Of a stretch of DNA of 64,000 nt, positions 45,834 through 56,690 are shown one piece after another. Every line of letters begins with the position of its first letter. The first letter of the stretch is position 1. The DNA is from Spisula solida (Eukaryota; Mollusca; Bivalvia; Venerida; Mactridae), in the NCBI GenBank assembly GCA_947247005.1, contig OX365962.1, positions 10,389,201 to 10,453,200 of the forward strand. Direction: 5' to 3'. The translations under genes and the position numbers were made by a program. The notes under the pieces were generated by a model. The model saw only the letters and a program-made list of their open reading frames with translations. It searched no databases and was not told the origin of the DNA.

Positions 45834-46740
45834 AATGCTTATAATTTTCTTACGATACTTTAGATTTTACTCAAACTTTAGCTGGAAGTAATAACATACA
45901 TTAGCAATGTTTCCCTGAATTTCCATGACTACAATGTCACCATGCTAAAATCTATGGTTGCTAAGGTAACCCTTGATACGCCTAGGCGGGGCATTTTGTG
46001 GATTTTTCACCGTTTTCGCGCAAATTCAAACCGTCACAGTTTTCATGCAAGCAATAGCAATGTGATGAAAATTGGTACTTAGGGACACTTAAGACTCGCC
46101 GTACTGATGGTGACGTCATACACAGGTTGTGTTGCCATTCGTTACATCATGCACGTGTTATCGTTCCGTGCTAGCAAAAATAACGGACGACAAACGATTA
46201 TCATTAGAATATTTAGTTTTGAAGAAAACAAGTAATAATAAAAGTGTGCATGCTATTCAGTAAGCGTTCAGTAAGCGTTTCGTGATCATGTCTTGTCAAT
46301 AGCTTCGATTTGTGTACATAATAACACATTAAAATTTACTTGAAAAGGGCTAGTGATCTAACGCAACGTAGACGCAACGTGACGTCGACGTCAGAACTAA
46401 GCCCGAAAGTATTGGATATTCTGAACGAAATTTCAGAGGATAACTATCGTCCGTATTTTTCAAATTGGTATCGCATTTGCGAAGACGTATACATTTTGAA
46501 TGAGGATATTCTGACATAAAGATACAGTAAGACATAAGGAATGTGATCGTTAAAAGATCATAGTTAAATTCTGAATGACGTTAAAAAATGACGTTGCCCC
46601 GCCTACCGGTTTCATAGGTCGGCAAAAATGTTCCAAACAATTTATTGTTCGATATATCACAAAAATATTTTGCATCTTTTCTTCTAATATATGTATAAAC
46701 CACCACATAAAATATTGTTAGAAAATATAGGTAGGTGTGT
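45834..46740. repeat. Diverged copy of the 52331-53298 element body
   Basis: Shares in order 'agattttactcaaactttag', 'taataacatacattagcaat', 'ggttgctaaggtaacc', 'caaattcaaaccgtcacag', 'gacgttgccccgcctacc' and 'accaccacataaaatatt' with 52358-53250. Together with 45198-45833 it makes a composite unit. Confidence 0.6.
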
Positions 46741-47097
46741 GAATACAACATACATGCAAGTATAGTCCTTCCACGATAATTTGAAACGCGGGAAATTTTG
46801 ATATATTCCCCAAAGGTGGATTAATCAGAAGTGCACGATTTACCAGTGATGTTTTTAGTACAAAACTGACCTTATCAGTTTATTTAAGTAATTTGCAAAA
46901 CCGATTTTGCAACAGTTGTCCAAACTCATTAATGTTTGAAACACCGCATTATCCTGAAAGCTTTGTTGCAAGCCATATTATGTGAGACGGAACGGTCAAC
47001 TTGGGTTAACCTCGTACGGACGGACATATATCTATATGCCTCCCAATCTATCAATATGGGGGCATAACAAAACTTCAAATTATATAGTCATTTTGCT

Positions 47098-47425
47098 GTG
47101 AAAACTGGGTCATTCAGCTAGTTACAATTTATTGTACTTTTCGATAGCTTGGACTTGGGCGGATCTGCGCTTGTTTAGTTGGGCCTTGTGTCTTTATGTG
47201 TTTTATGTTTCCTGTGCTCGGTTGGTTCAGTTGGGCATTGTGCTTTGTGTGTTTTAATGTTTTCTGTGCTCGGCTGGTTACGTTGGGCATTGTGCTTTGT
47301 GTGTTTTAATGTTTTCTGTGCTCGGTTGGTTCAGTTGGGCATTGTGCTTTGTGTGTTTTAATTTTTTCTGTGCTCGGCTGGTTAAGTTGAGTGCTGCCTT
47401 CCCTGACTGACTTAATATAATCTTT
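47098..47425 (+). repeat. Dispersed repeat with four 52-bp units
   Basis: Starts with 'aactgggtcattcagctag' and 'tcgatagcttggacttggg', followed by 52-bp units beginning at 47178, 47230, 47282 and 47334. It closes with 'gctgccttccctgac' and 'gacttaatataatctttt'. Flanks match 26805-27047, where only one unit is present, so the array arose by unit amplification inside a dispersed element. Confidence 0.85.
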
Positions 47426-48098
47426 TTACACCAGAACATAGGATAGCAGATGTTTATGGAACTTTGTTCGAAAGGAAGACTATTAGCTCTCGTTAAAACA
47501 TTCTGCACCACTCAGATTCCAAAGCTTGAATGTCTATATTAATCGAATACCAATGGAATTTATCTACCAGATGAGGTATATGAAAATTGAAATGCTGGTC
47601 ACCAACTCCAAGACAAAATCAACGTGTGAGTGCAAAGCAATTTAGTATTGCAACTGCTTTCCATAGCTGTATTGTGGGACTCTTTCATTCAGAAGAGGTA
47701 TATGAAAATTGAAATTCTGTTCCCGATCTCCCTAAGCATCTCAATCTGAGCAAGATTTCGTCTCAAATATTGGAATTTGTCTTTTTATGTTAATGTCCAT
47801 GCGATGCTGGATTCAAAATTAGCATCACTAAACAGAAATGTTATTCTAACTTTATTACAGTAAACTTGAAAGAGCTTGAGCCTAAGATTAATCTCTAATT
47901 CAGACTCTGATTTGAGCAAAATCTCAATTTGAGTTGAGATTTCTACTTGAGATGCTTCGGGAGATTGGGGCCTGGTCACCAACTCCTAGACTAAATCAAC
48001 GTGTGAGTTCAAAGCCATTTATTATTGCAACTGATTTCCATACTTGCATTGTGGGATTCTTTCATTAATACAAATGTATATTCTAACTCTATTCACAG

Positions 48099-48324
48099 GT
48101 TACACCAGTGCAACACTACGGCTACGAATTTGTACTCGTGACACCAACTGGACTAATCGGTCAATATCTCTATCTAAGTAGTGATCCAAGCGTTATCAAC
48201 ATTGAAGTTTCAGATATATATAGTACTACAACTGTAAAACCAGACGAGCCATTGCTTGCTACTGATTACGATAGTCATGTCTATTTTGAAGAACCTGTTG
48301 CAATTTATTTCCATTCGGAAGGAT
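48099..48324 (+). CDS. IgGFc-binding-like gene, exon f
   Basis: Acceptor 'ctctattcacag', donor 'GTAAGG'. It starts in phase 0 after the huge intron and ends one base into a codon. The 75 codons include VTPVQHYGYEFVLVTPTGLI, DPSVINIEVSDIYSTTT and HVYFEEPVAIYFHSEG. The opening '(Q)-V-T-P-V-x-x-(Y/W)-G-x-x-F-V' directly follows the 'HMMTQ' of exon e. This is the hallmark junction in IgGFc-binding domains, and it confirms that exons 13 kb apart belong to one gene. Confidence 0.88.
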
Positions 48325-48436
48325 GTAAGGATTTTCTTTTTGCATTCTTTCTTGTTTATGTTTACATGTTTTATGTTTAGTAGACTTTCAATTATTTAAT
48401 AGTGGGTAAATTATTTGTAATTTAATCATATAATAG

Positions 48437-48510
48437 AGCGTTAATAGCTCAATGATTAGCGCGCTTGCCGTCTAATCTGGCAACCCGGGTTCAAATCCGG
48501 GTGGAGGCAC
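48437..48510 (+). tRNA. Degenerate tRNA-like sequence (pseudogene or SINE head)
   Basis: Has an A-box-like 'tagctcaatgattagcgc', an anticodon-stem-like 'ttgccgtctaatctggcaa' and a B-box-like 'gggttcaaatcc'. The T stem requires an eight-base loop and the D stem has a mismatch, so it is probably not a functional tRNA. No CCA-adjacent terminator was noted. Confidence 0.35.
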
Positions 48511-48584
48511 ACCTATATATTATATATGCCGGCCATATTTGAGCAGACAGGCATTTAAAAAAAATAGTTTGTAATTTTATCAAT

Positions 48585-49230
48585 GGGTATCTGCACATCA
48601 ACTCTGCGTTGAAACACTAGGCAGTAGGGCTGCGTACCGGTTTACGATATAAATCGAATACCGGTATTTTGCGTTCGATAAATATATCGAATCGAACGTT
48701 TCCGTATCGATGAAATAATCGATCAACAACAAATACACATGAAAACCAATAATATCCCCCTTCAAGTCGAGGTTATTCGATGTCCACTCAGTGTTTCGAC
48801 ACACAATTTGAACAAAAACTGCTGTGAAATTAACCGCTCGTGGCTAAGCAATTGATACAAAATACTATGAAACATGTGTAAACAGAGTAAACCACGAACC
48901 TTTGTGTTACATGTCTTGTTTTAATTGTGTTCTGCAAGTTAAATACATATTGCAAGCTAATACCTTCGTATTTAGACGTTTTATTGCTGAAAGAAAATAT
49001 CATTTGATATATCGAATATCGATAATTTTGTATCAATACAAATATCGTATCGATCATTCTAACCGATACACAGCCCTACTAGGCAGACACAACAATATTC
49101 CACGAACACAACGTCGCTGTAAATCATGCAACATGATAAAAACTGAATCAGAATTTCACGTCTTGCTACTTAGCCCCAAAGATAGTGACGTACGACAAAC
49201 AAAGTTTAAACCTTATTTCTGTCACTGATC
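48585..49230 (+). pseudogene. LINE C-terminal remnant split by a MITE
   Basis: After removing 48625-49086, a frame reads AHQLCVETLGRHN, then NIPRTQRRCKSCNMIKTESE and FHVLLLSPKDSDVRQ to a stop at 49228. This is the usual LINE tail pattern 'S-H-x-L-x-x-E-x-G-R ... C-x2-C ... E-x-H-x-L-x-x-(C)P', with the final Cys replaced by Ser. Only about 60 codons remain. Confidence 0.55.
48625..49078. mobile_element. hAT-like MITE with 8-bp target duplication
   Basis: A 454-bp element bounded by inverted repeats 'tagggctgcgtaccggtt' and 'aaccgatacacagcccta'. A perfect 8-bp duplication CTAGGCAG lies at 48617-48624 and 49079-49086. The 8-bp duplication is typical of hAT elements. The interior is rich in 'atatcgaat' words and has no transposase. 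Confidence 0.85.
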
Positions 49231-49264
49231 AAACCAGAATAAATTCATCTCATTGCTGAATTAA

Positions 49265-49431
49265 GAAATAATGAATACGTAGCTATGTTTTGTTGCGTAA
49301 TAAAATATAGGCAGGTGTTTGGATGCGTAGTAATTAAATCACGAGTGCGTAGCACGAGTGATTTTATGTACGCATTCAAACGAGTGCCTATATTTTATAA
49401 CACAACAAAGCACAGCTCCTATTTATTATTT
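49265..49431. repeat. Palindromic MITE-like hairpin
   Basis: About 60-bp imperfect inverted arms (gaaataatgaatacgtagct ... ctcctatttattatttc), each containing a stretch like 'tgcctatattttataac', around a short centre with 'acgagtgcgtagcacgagtg'. Confidence 0.7.
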
Positions 49432-49789
49432 CGATTCTAACATCGCCAATGCTTTACCATTTATAGCACAACAAGACATGTTGACGTCAAACTTCTTTCT
49501 TTCCTAGGAACGTTACCGTCATCGTTACGTCATTTGTCATTCTATATGACGTCAAACGTGACGTCATCAATCAGCTATATTTTATCGCGGTAATAAAACA
49601 TGGTTAGCTCAATATACGCAAAGAAGGCAAATCTCACGTGTTATGTTAGAATTCTACTTCCAAACTACCTATTACATGTAAACACTGGTCAAAATCTATT
49701 TATTTGGCAAATAAAATCAGAATATCGGTTTATGAAACTTCACCACATAATTGCATAATTATAATTTCATAGCCCTGCGACCGGTTACC

Positions 49790-50215
49790 ATCAGTTATAA
49801 ATATACAAGATTTATATAGCGCCCTTTTCATGCGAACGCACGTTCAAAGGCACTTTACCCATGTTGCAGCCACAAGGGCGCAGGTGCATCCTCTACCAGT
49901 GCAAATACAGCATGATCTGACCAGACGGACAGACTGAGAGAAAGCCCCTGAAGGGAGAGAGAAACATTAGATACAGGCATGTCCGGCGCCTAGCTCTTAT
50001 ATCGTATAGACAGCCTGGTTCTTTAATGTGCCCGGTGTACAGCACCGATACACAGCTTCCTGGCACTTCCAGATACTTTGCAGACCACACGGCCAGATAT
50101 AGCGGGAAATATTATAAATATTTCAGAATATGTCAAGTGCCGATGCCAGGATTGAACCCACGACCTCTAGATTGACAGCCCAGTGCGTTACCACTGAGCT
50201 AAATCCGCTTATATC
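49790..50215 (-). repeat. SINE-like element with tRNA-derived head
   Basis: On the minus strand, 50209-50138 reads 'tagctcagtggtaacgcac' (A box) and 'gtgggttcaatcctgg' (B box), as in a tRNA. A ~300-bp body follows with 'gtgctgtacaccgggcacat' and a tail with 'aaagtgcctttgaacgtgc'. No coding potential. RNA polymerase III promoter boxes are intact by eye. Confidence 0.6.
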
Positions 50216-50627
50216 CGTTATTTCAAGACCCTTAAGAAAACTGCGATAGAACTTCACCCTGTCACAATATTTGAATATGTTTTAGGCTTTCCATATGTTC
50301 TCTTTCGGGTATATTTGATGATTTGTTTGATTATAAATAGTATTAAGGCAATTTTATGACAATAAATATATGTTATGCTGTGTATGTTATGTGTAAATGT
50401 TCTGTTTTAATTATGATTTATAATTTAATTATTTAATAATTTGTTAATGTTTTGTTAGTTCGTTCGCTACAGTTTCGTAATCTCCGAAAGACAATATTTT
50501 CAAACTTTTAACATTTTTTACATAATTATTTAGTGATTTATCATATAATATTGATTGGAATACTGCTCCCAGGATAACGAAAAAGGCGGGAAAATCGGGT
50601 ATATTCCATAAACTAGAAGTCAAGTTA

Positions 50628-50699
50628 CCATGCCCGGGAGTGAACCTATGACCTCTGCATTGACAGCCCCAGTGCGTAACTACTGAGCTATCGCCGCTA
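50628..50699 (-). repeat. Second tRNA-derived SINE head
   Basis: The minus strand reads 'gatagctcagtagttacgca' and, downstream, 'cataggttcactcccgggc'. It matches the head at 50138-50209, including the 'ctgtcaatgcagaggtc' anticodon-arm region. It ends 70 bp before exon g. Confidence 0.55.
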
Positions 50700-50769
50700 T
50701 ACTAAACCCTAATTGTAACCCATAACACTAACCTGTAACCCTAACTCTGTCCATATTCTTATGTTTCAG

Positions 50770-50874
50770 CTGCTACTAGTGGCCCTGCCGTATTGGCCAT
50801 CCCTTCCGTGGCACAATGGGGCAACAACTATCATTTCTATGCAAGAGCTGGACGGGCATACAAACTAACTTTCG
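50770..50874 (+). CDS. IgGFc-binding-like gene, exon g
   Basis: Acceptor 'cttatgtttcag', donor 'GTAAGT'. Two bases, 34 codons and one base: TSGPAVLAIPSVAQWGNNYH then FYARAGRAYKLTF. The 'P-x-x-x-(W)-G-x-x-(Y)-x-F' pattern followed by a 'Y-K-L-T' strand is typical of the second half of the IgGFc-binding domain. Phases match exons f and h exactly. Confidence 0.85.
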
Positions 50875-50934
50875 GTAAGTTCAACGTACTTTAATCATCA
50901 TAATTGTTTATACATTAGTTCATTTCTTAGTTAT

Positions 50935-51400
50935 TTTAGCTCACCTGAGCACAAAGTGCTCAAGGTGAGCTTTTTATGATCACCCTATGTCCGGCGTTTT
51001 CACTTAATCTTTATGACACTTGGCCATAATGTTTGTCGCTATGAAATATAGGTGAAGTTTGTAACTGGGTCATCTGGGGTTAAAAACTAGGTCACTAGTT
51101 CACTTCAAAGAAAAACCTTGTTTGCACTCTAGAGGTCACATTTCTTTCCTAATATTTATCAAACTTGGTCACAATCTTTGTCTCTATAAAATCTAGGCCA
51201 AGTTCGTAATTTGGTCATCTGGGGTTAAAAACTAGGTCACAAGGTTAAATAAAAAAAGCCTTGTTAACACCCTAGAGGTCACATTGTTTATATGATCTTA
51301 ATGCAACTTGGCCACAATGTGTATTTCTATGAAATCTAGGTCAAGTTCGCAACTGGGTCATCTGGTCATGTATCAGTCTTACTATGTCGTAAGTCTTACG
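50935..51400. repeat. 'tcaaaaactaggtcac' dispersed array, short copy
   Basis: Begins 'agctcacctgagcacaaagt' with an immediate inverted 'gctcaaggtgagct'. It carries about three units of ~110-145 bp, each with 'gggtcatctggggttaaaaa', 'ctaggtcac' and 'ctagaggtcacat'. The same family recurs at 55815-56690. Confidence 0.7.
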
Positions 51401-51509
51401 ACCTTCTAATTCTATGCTAGCGATATGTCGGATTATATCGATTCCATGATGGCTAACTGGCAAACTGATGTTTTATTTTACTATGATGTACATGTGCACT
51501 GTATTTGTT

Positions 51510-51960
51510 AATCCCCTGGCACGAAGTGGGAGGGGATTATAGGAATGGTCTCCGTCCGTGCGTGAGTTCGTCCGTGCGTCCGTTCGTCCGTCCGTCACAA
51601 AATCGTGTCCACTCTCTAACTTTTTAATGCATGGGCCGAATTGCATGAAACTCATACCAAATGTGTAACTAATACAGACGACGTGCAGAACCCACATTCC
51701 AACCATGCCGGTTCCAGGTCAATGTCACAATTCAAGGTCAAAGGTTTGAATGTTAAATTTTGTGTCTGTTCCATAACTTTTTAATGCCTGGGCCGAATTG
51801 CATGAAACTGATACCAAATATGTAACTAATGATGACGAAGTGCAGAACCCACATTCCAACCATGCTGGTTCAAGGTCAATGTCACAGTAAAAAGGTCAAA
51901 GATTTGAACCTTACATTTCCCATTCTCTCCTTATTTTTTTAACTCCTGTGCCAAATTGCA
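51510..51960. repeat. 'ggcacgaagtgggaggggat' dispersed repeat
   Basis: Contains 'tggcacgaagtgggaggggat', a CGTCCGTCCGTC run, and two ~150-bp units sharing 'gggccgaattgcatgaaact' and 'gcagaacccacattccaacc'. Repeat-derived; the short ORF on the minus strand is incidental. Confidence 0.6.
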
Positions 51961-52330
51961 TGAACTCATAGCAAATGTATAACTTTGAACTGCCTTGTTT
52001 TAAGTTAAAATTGCTGTTATAACTTGCATTGTTGCTTTCAATAATGGATCATCATTGACGACAGTCCACCATCAACAACGCGGTAGCTACATTTTGGAAG
52101 TTTTTTCCCTCCTCCAGTGGACTTATTTCTTAAAAATGCGTACTCATAAACTGCAACGTGTCAGTATCCTAACTGGACTGTATTATCTTTTAGATTGTTC
52201 ATTGACTTTATTTATAAAGCTATCCATCCCATAGTGTTTTTTGGGTTTCAGGTGACTATTTCTCAAAGGTGCCTTCAATTTACACATGAAGATTTTACTT
52301 GAATGAATACCAGTTGACAATATGCATGTA

Positions 52331-53298
52331 CGAGGGATGATCCATATATAACGAGAAAATGATTATAATTTTTTTATGATCCGTTAGATTTTACTCAAAC
52401 TTTAGCTGGTAGTAATAACATACATTAGCAATGTTTCCCTGAATGTTTATGATAACAGCGTCGCCATGTTAAAATCTATGGTTGCTAAGGTAACCCTCGA
52501 TACGCTAAGGCGGGGCATTTTTCGGAGTTTTTACCATTGTCACGCAAATTCAAACCCTCACAGTTTTCATGTTAGCAACAGCAATGTGATGACAATTGGT
52601 ACTCGGGGTCACATAAGACTCGCCTGACTGATGATGACGTCATACACGGGTTGCGTTGTCATTCGTTACGTCGCGCACGTGTTATCGTTCCGTGATAGCA
52701 AAAAATACCGACGGCAAAAGGGTTTCAATAAAATATTTAGTTTTGAAGAAAACAAGTAATTATAAAATTGTGCAAGATATTCAGAAAACATTTCGTGATC
52801 ATGTCATGTGAAAAACATAATAACATATTAAAAATGGACTGGAAAAGGCTGGAGATCTAACGCAAAGTAGACGTAACATGACGTCAACGTCAGAACTACG
52901 CACGAAAATGTTGGATGTTTTGAATGAAATTCCGAAAGATGACTATCGTGAGACTTTTTCGACTTTGTATGGCATTGGCGAAGACGTATAAATATTGAAG
53001 GATGATAATCTGAAAAGATTTTAAAATTAATACTGTAAAGCCTTAGGAATGTGATCGTCAAATTGATCAAAGTTCAATTCTGAATAACATTGAAAGGTGC
53101 AAATATGACGTTGCCACGCCTACCGGTTTCATAGGTCGGCAAAAATGTTACAAATAATTTATTTTTCGATATATATGAAACATATTCCGTACGTCTTCTC
53201 CTAATATATGTATTAACCACCACATAAAATATTTTTAGAAAATACTAAGTAATAACAAAATTATAAGCATTTTCTCGTTATATATGGATCATCCCTCG
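52331..53298. mobile_element. Mariner-type MITE with TA duplication
   Basis: A 968-bp element with 30-bp near-perfect inverted ends (cgagggatgatccatatata and its complement) and TA at 52329-52330 and 53299-53300. There is no transposase; an 80-codon ORF on the minus strand has no domain. A relative lies at 45.8-46.7 kb. Confidence 0.85.
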
Positions 53299-53439
53299 TA
53301 TTCATAATTTAAGAAGGTTTATTGGATAATATGTTGCTACAGTTACCATTACTAATTCGCCATCGGCATGAACAAATAGTAGTATGGTACATAGGACTGT
53401 ATACGTACAAATACATACATGCAATGATATATTTTGCAG

Positions 53440-53547
53440 TTGGTAAAAACCTCGCTGGGATATCGTTTACAACCGGCAGTGTCGAGACAGATTTAGGTGG
53501 CACCACACTAGAAGATCAAGCTAATTATGCATCAGCTACAGTACATA
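53440..53547 (+). CDS. IgGFc-binding-like gene, exon h
   Basis: Acceptor 'atattttgcag', donor 'GTACGT'. Two bases, 35 codons, one base: GKNLAGISFTTGSVETDLGG then TTLEDQANYASATVH. It follows exon g in phase and fits the 'G-S-x-(E)-T-x-x-G' segment near the end of the domain. Without splicing, the frame would stop at 53583-53585. The donor is weaker than those of the other exons. Confidence 0.7.
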
Positions 53548-53615
53548 GTACGTATAAAAGTAGCTCAACATGGATTCTTTGCTAATTCTCATTGGATAAA
53601 AACCTTTTTGTATTA

Positions 53616-53830
53616 TGTAAAATCACATATTTTCGTGAGTATTAAACTTCGTGGAGTTTGATAAAAATGCATTTTCGTGGGATCGTAAATTCGTGGGTTG
53701 TATACAAAACATGAAAGGATTAACCCATATCAGGCTTTGAGGGGTCGATTAATCGTGGGGATGGGATTATATTCCATGGTCGAGATCAACAACGAAATCA
53801 ACGAAATTCAACTGTCTCGAAAATAATGAT
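53616..53830. repeat. 'ttcgtggg' interspersed repeat, copy 2
   Basis: Direct-orientation relative of 35195-35390: 'attttcgtgagtattaaac', 'gataaaaatgcattttcgtg', closing with 'caacgaaattcaac'. Confidence 0.55.
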
Positions 53831-53837
53831 TTAAGAG

Positions 53838-54325
53838 TAGGTCATGGCAACGCATTCGTAGATGGAATTCAGTGTTTTAGGAAAGAATCAAGTTGAGGTT
53901 GCTGAAGAATCGGGGGCGGCTAAGTTGAACAATTCTAAATGCTTTGATAATGATAGAAAAAAACTAATGCCACATGTTAACTCTAGAAATAAGAATTGTT
54001 TAACTTACTGTAGAATTATGTCCGAAAATGATAGATCAAAACTAATTAATATTTGCAAATTCATATCTAAAGTACTTCAAATATGTAAGCACCCACCTGG
54101 CATACAAAATACCCCCTAGCACATGTAGTATGCTTTCAGTCATCAAAATACTTACCATTCACTGTTATTTACATGTCAATACTATCGCTCATTCTTATTC
54201 AACCCTCATACTTTAAAACCCACACATATTGTTTGTATATGTATACTATATTTCTATAGTGTCCCTTATATCACATACTTGTACATGTGCTGAGTGTATC
54301 AATAAACTTGTAAACTTTAAATGCT
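53838..54325 (+). pseudogene. Possible LINE 3'-end remnant
   Basis: An 86-codon frame (53862-54119) ends in MSENDRSKLINICKFISKV, similar in style to the final helix of LINE reverse transcriptases. It is followed by an AT-rich tail with AATAAA near 54300. The similarity is weak, and a chance open frame is possible. Confidence 0.3.
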
Positions 54326-54734
54326 TTTAATGCACAAACTAATCAGAGTAATCACAGTATTGTTACTTGGGGGACATCGCAATTCTTGGTAAAATAGGGT
54401 TTACCTTAAATGGTCATGGATTAAAAAATTAGAATACATGTATCGTGAAAGCATTTCAGAAATGTCGATTACATCTGTCTTATTCAAATCTCACCCAACG
54501 GACCAACAAAGGATATCCACATATAAAAAGCTGAATGACTTAGTTTCACTTGTAAATGCGGTACTGAAAGAAAAAGCTGAGAAAAAGAATTAAAAAAATA
54601 AGAATTTGGTGAGATCTGAATGATGTAAACCCTATGTTATTACCAAGAATTGAGATATCCCCCAAGTATCAATACTTCAGTACTTTGATTTGGTTTTTGT
54701 ACAAGATGTATATGCTTTTTTTTGTTCAATGCAT

Positions 54735-54872
54735 ATATAGAGAATAATAGGTTAGTGCCGTGGGTGAAAAAGTTTATCTGGCAAGGCGGAGGAATTTATT
54801 TATTTATTTCCGTAGCGGAGCCGGATAAACTTTTACATCATTCACGGCACTAACCTATTATTCTATTTATCC
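54735..54872. repeat. Long hairpin MITE-like inverted repeat
   Basis: Arms 'gaataataggttagtgccgt' ... 'agtttatctggc' and 'gccggataaact' ... 'acggcactaacctattattc' pair almost fully around a short 'ggaatttatttatttatttcc' centre. Confidence 0.75.
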
Positions 54873-55502
54873 AGTCGCTTAATCTGCTCACTAAGGCGAT
54901 CAAACTCGGGACTCCTTCATTTACAAGCGCGCAACGTCACGTTCGTTCCGTGACGTCATGATAAACAACGACGTCGGCCATCTTGATAGACGTCGTGTAG
55001 ACGCAGGTAAGTCGAAGAAAATAACCGATCAACCACCAGCTCATTTAGAAAAGGAAAACCTCACCCTCGGGCACGGAATTGCACCGGCGACTCTCATATA
55101 AGAAGAAGTCCGTCAGATCACGTGGTAAGGTGACGGATTATCACTAGTCACATGACCAGGTGACCGATTATCGCTTAGTTTATCAGGCACCCCGTTAACA
55201 GGCAGATTTTGCCGGATGTGACTGGATAAAACACAATATATGTATTTCTCGATTATTCAGGCCAGTCAATTGTTTACATAACGTTGTGTACATAAACAGT
55301 AATGTCTTATTTAATAAATATTATATTATGGCTTAGTGAACAAGGTATTAGTTTTCGCTGCCTTTGTTTCAAATTTAAATGTTTTAAACAATAATACTAC
55401 AATTTTATGATACTGCAATGTTTGTATACAAGTGACTGACATCAATAAACGGACTAAAGCATTTTTGTAGTTTGATGTACCGATTGTGCTTTGTAGCTTT
55501 AG

Positions 55503-55705
55503 CCCATATTGATGACGATCAGTATTATACATACGAACTGGACATCACAGTGACAGGCACTCTAGAGCAAGATAATGGAGGATTGATAGAGTTTATGGCA
55601 GAAGAGAGGTGGCAGTGCTTCGGGTTGTTCATATTAGAAACTTGGGATGACCATACAGAATCGTATCTACCAATGGGTGTACGGTGGACTTTATCGCCGG
55701 ATGAA
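55503..55705 (+). CDS. IgGFc-binding-like gene, exon i (domain end)
   Basis: Two bases and 67 codons, ending in phase 0: HIDDDQYYTYELDITVTGTL, GGLIEFMAEERWQCFGLFI and VRWTLSPDE. A 'W-x-C-F' and a hydrophobic 'LFILETW' strand suggest the last beta-strands of the domain. Donor GTAAGT. Two acceptors six bases apart are possible (after 55496 or 55502); both keep the frame and differ by Leu-Ala. 55503 is listed because it is nearest the homologous core. Confidence 0.75.
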
Positions 55706-55814
55706 GTAAGTATATTTCTTGTTCTCTTTTGGTTTTGTCATGGTGACGTGCGCTTGTTGTTCTCTTTTGTGTCATTGTGACGTCACGAGCTTGTGACAGG
55801 TGCTCTGTGATTTT

Positions 55815-56690
55815 TAGCTCATGAGCACGAAGTTCTCAATGTGAGCTTTTGTGATCACCCTTTTGTCCACCGTCCACCATGCGCCGTCAACAATTGGACT
55901 GTTAACACTGTAGAGGTCACAGTTTTCACTTAATCTTTATGAAACTTAGTCACAATGTTGTCTCTATGAAATCTATGTCAAGTTTGTAACTGGGTCATCT
56001 GGGGTCAAAAACTAGGTCACTAGGTCAAATCGAAGAAAACCCTTGTTAACACTCCAGAGGTCACATTTTTGACATAATCGCAATGAACCTTAGTCACAAT
56101 GTATGTCTCATTGAAATCAAGGTCAGGTTTGTATTTGGGTCATTTTGGGTCAAAAACTAGGTCACCAGGTCACATCAAAGAAAAACCTTGTTAACACTCT
56201 AGAGGTCCCATTGTTTACCTAATTTATATGAAACTTGGTCACAATGTTTTTCTCTATGAAATCGAGGTCAAGTTCGTAACTGGGTCATATGGGGTTAAAA
56301 ACTAGGTATCCAGGTCACATCAAAGAAAAACCTTGTAATCTTACTGAAACTTGGTCACAATGTATGTCTCTTTGAAATCTAGGTCAAGTTCATAATTGGG
56401 TCATCTGGTGTCAAAAACTAGGTTACTAGGTCACCACAAAGACAAACATTGTTAACACTCTAGATATCACATTTTTGACATAATCTTTATGACACTTGGT
56501 CACAATGTTTGTATCAAATCTAGGTCAAGTTCGTAACTGGGTCATGTGTAACTTTATGAAATCTAGGTCCAGTTCGCAACTGGGTCATCTAGGGTCAAAA
56601 ACTAGGTCACCAGGTCACCAGGTCACTGATTCTGCCTTAACTGCTAGTCATCAGGTGAGCGCTATAGGGCCAATGGCCCTCTTGTTCTTG
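55815..56690. repeat. 'tcaaaaactaggtcac' dispersed array, long copy
   Basis: Five to six units of about 145 bp between a start like 'agctcatgagcacgaagttc' and an end like 'aggtgagcgctatagggcc' plus 'aatggccctcttg'. The same termini and units appear in shortened form at 50935-51400. Confidence 0.75.

Larger units (their letters stand above)
34885..48098. other. 13.2-kb intron between exons e and f
   Basis: A transposon-laden intron. It holds a dispersed-repeat fragment (34915-35035), a 'ttttcgtgggtattaaa' element (35200-35390), an inverted relative of 21660-21965 (36210-36540), the long palindrome, the pogo-like element, the L1/Tx1-like LINE with a MITE, a mariner-type MITE composite and a 52-bp VNTR. 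No host coding sequence was recognised. Confidence 0.6.
48325..50769. other. Intron between exons f and g
   Basis: 2.4 kb containing a tRNA-like sequence, a LINE remnant split by a hAT-type MITE, a palindromic MITE at 49265-49431 and two tRNA-derived SINE heads on the minus strand. No host coding sequence. Confidence 0.6.

Noticed and set aside
47179..47361. Repetitive + strand ORF with LCVLCFLCS-like units
   Set aside because: Another product of the 52-bp tandem array.
50161..50210. Functional tRNA gene on the minus strand
   Set aside because: A and B boxes exist, but the acceptor stem does not pair convincingly, and a second degenerate copy lies 490 bp away, so SINE heads are likelier.
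53322..53585. 87-codon ORF as an independent small gene
   Set aside because: Its middle is exon h of the IgGFc-binding-like gene; the N-terminal part is intron and the C-terminal part lies past the donor.
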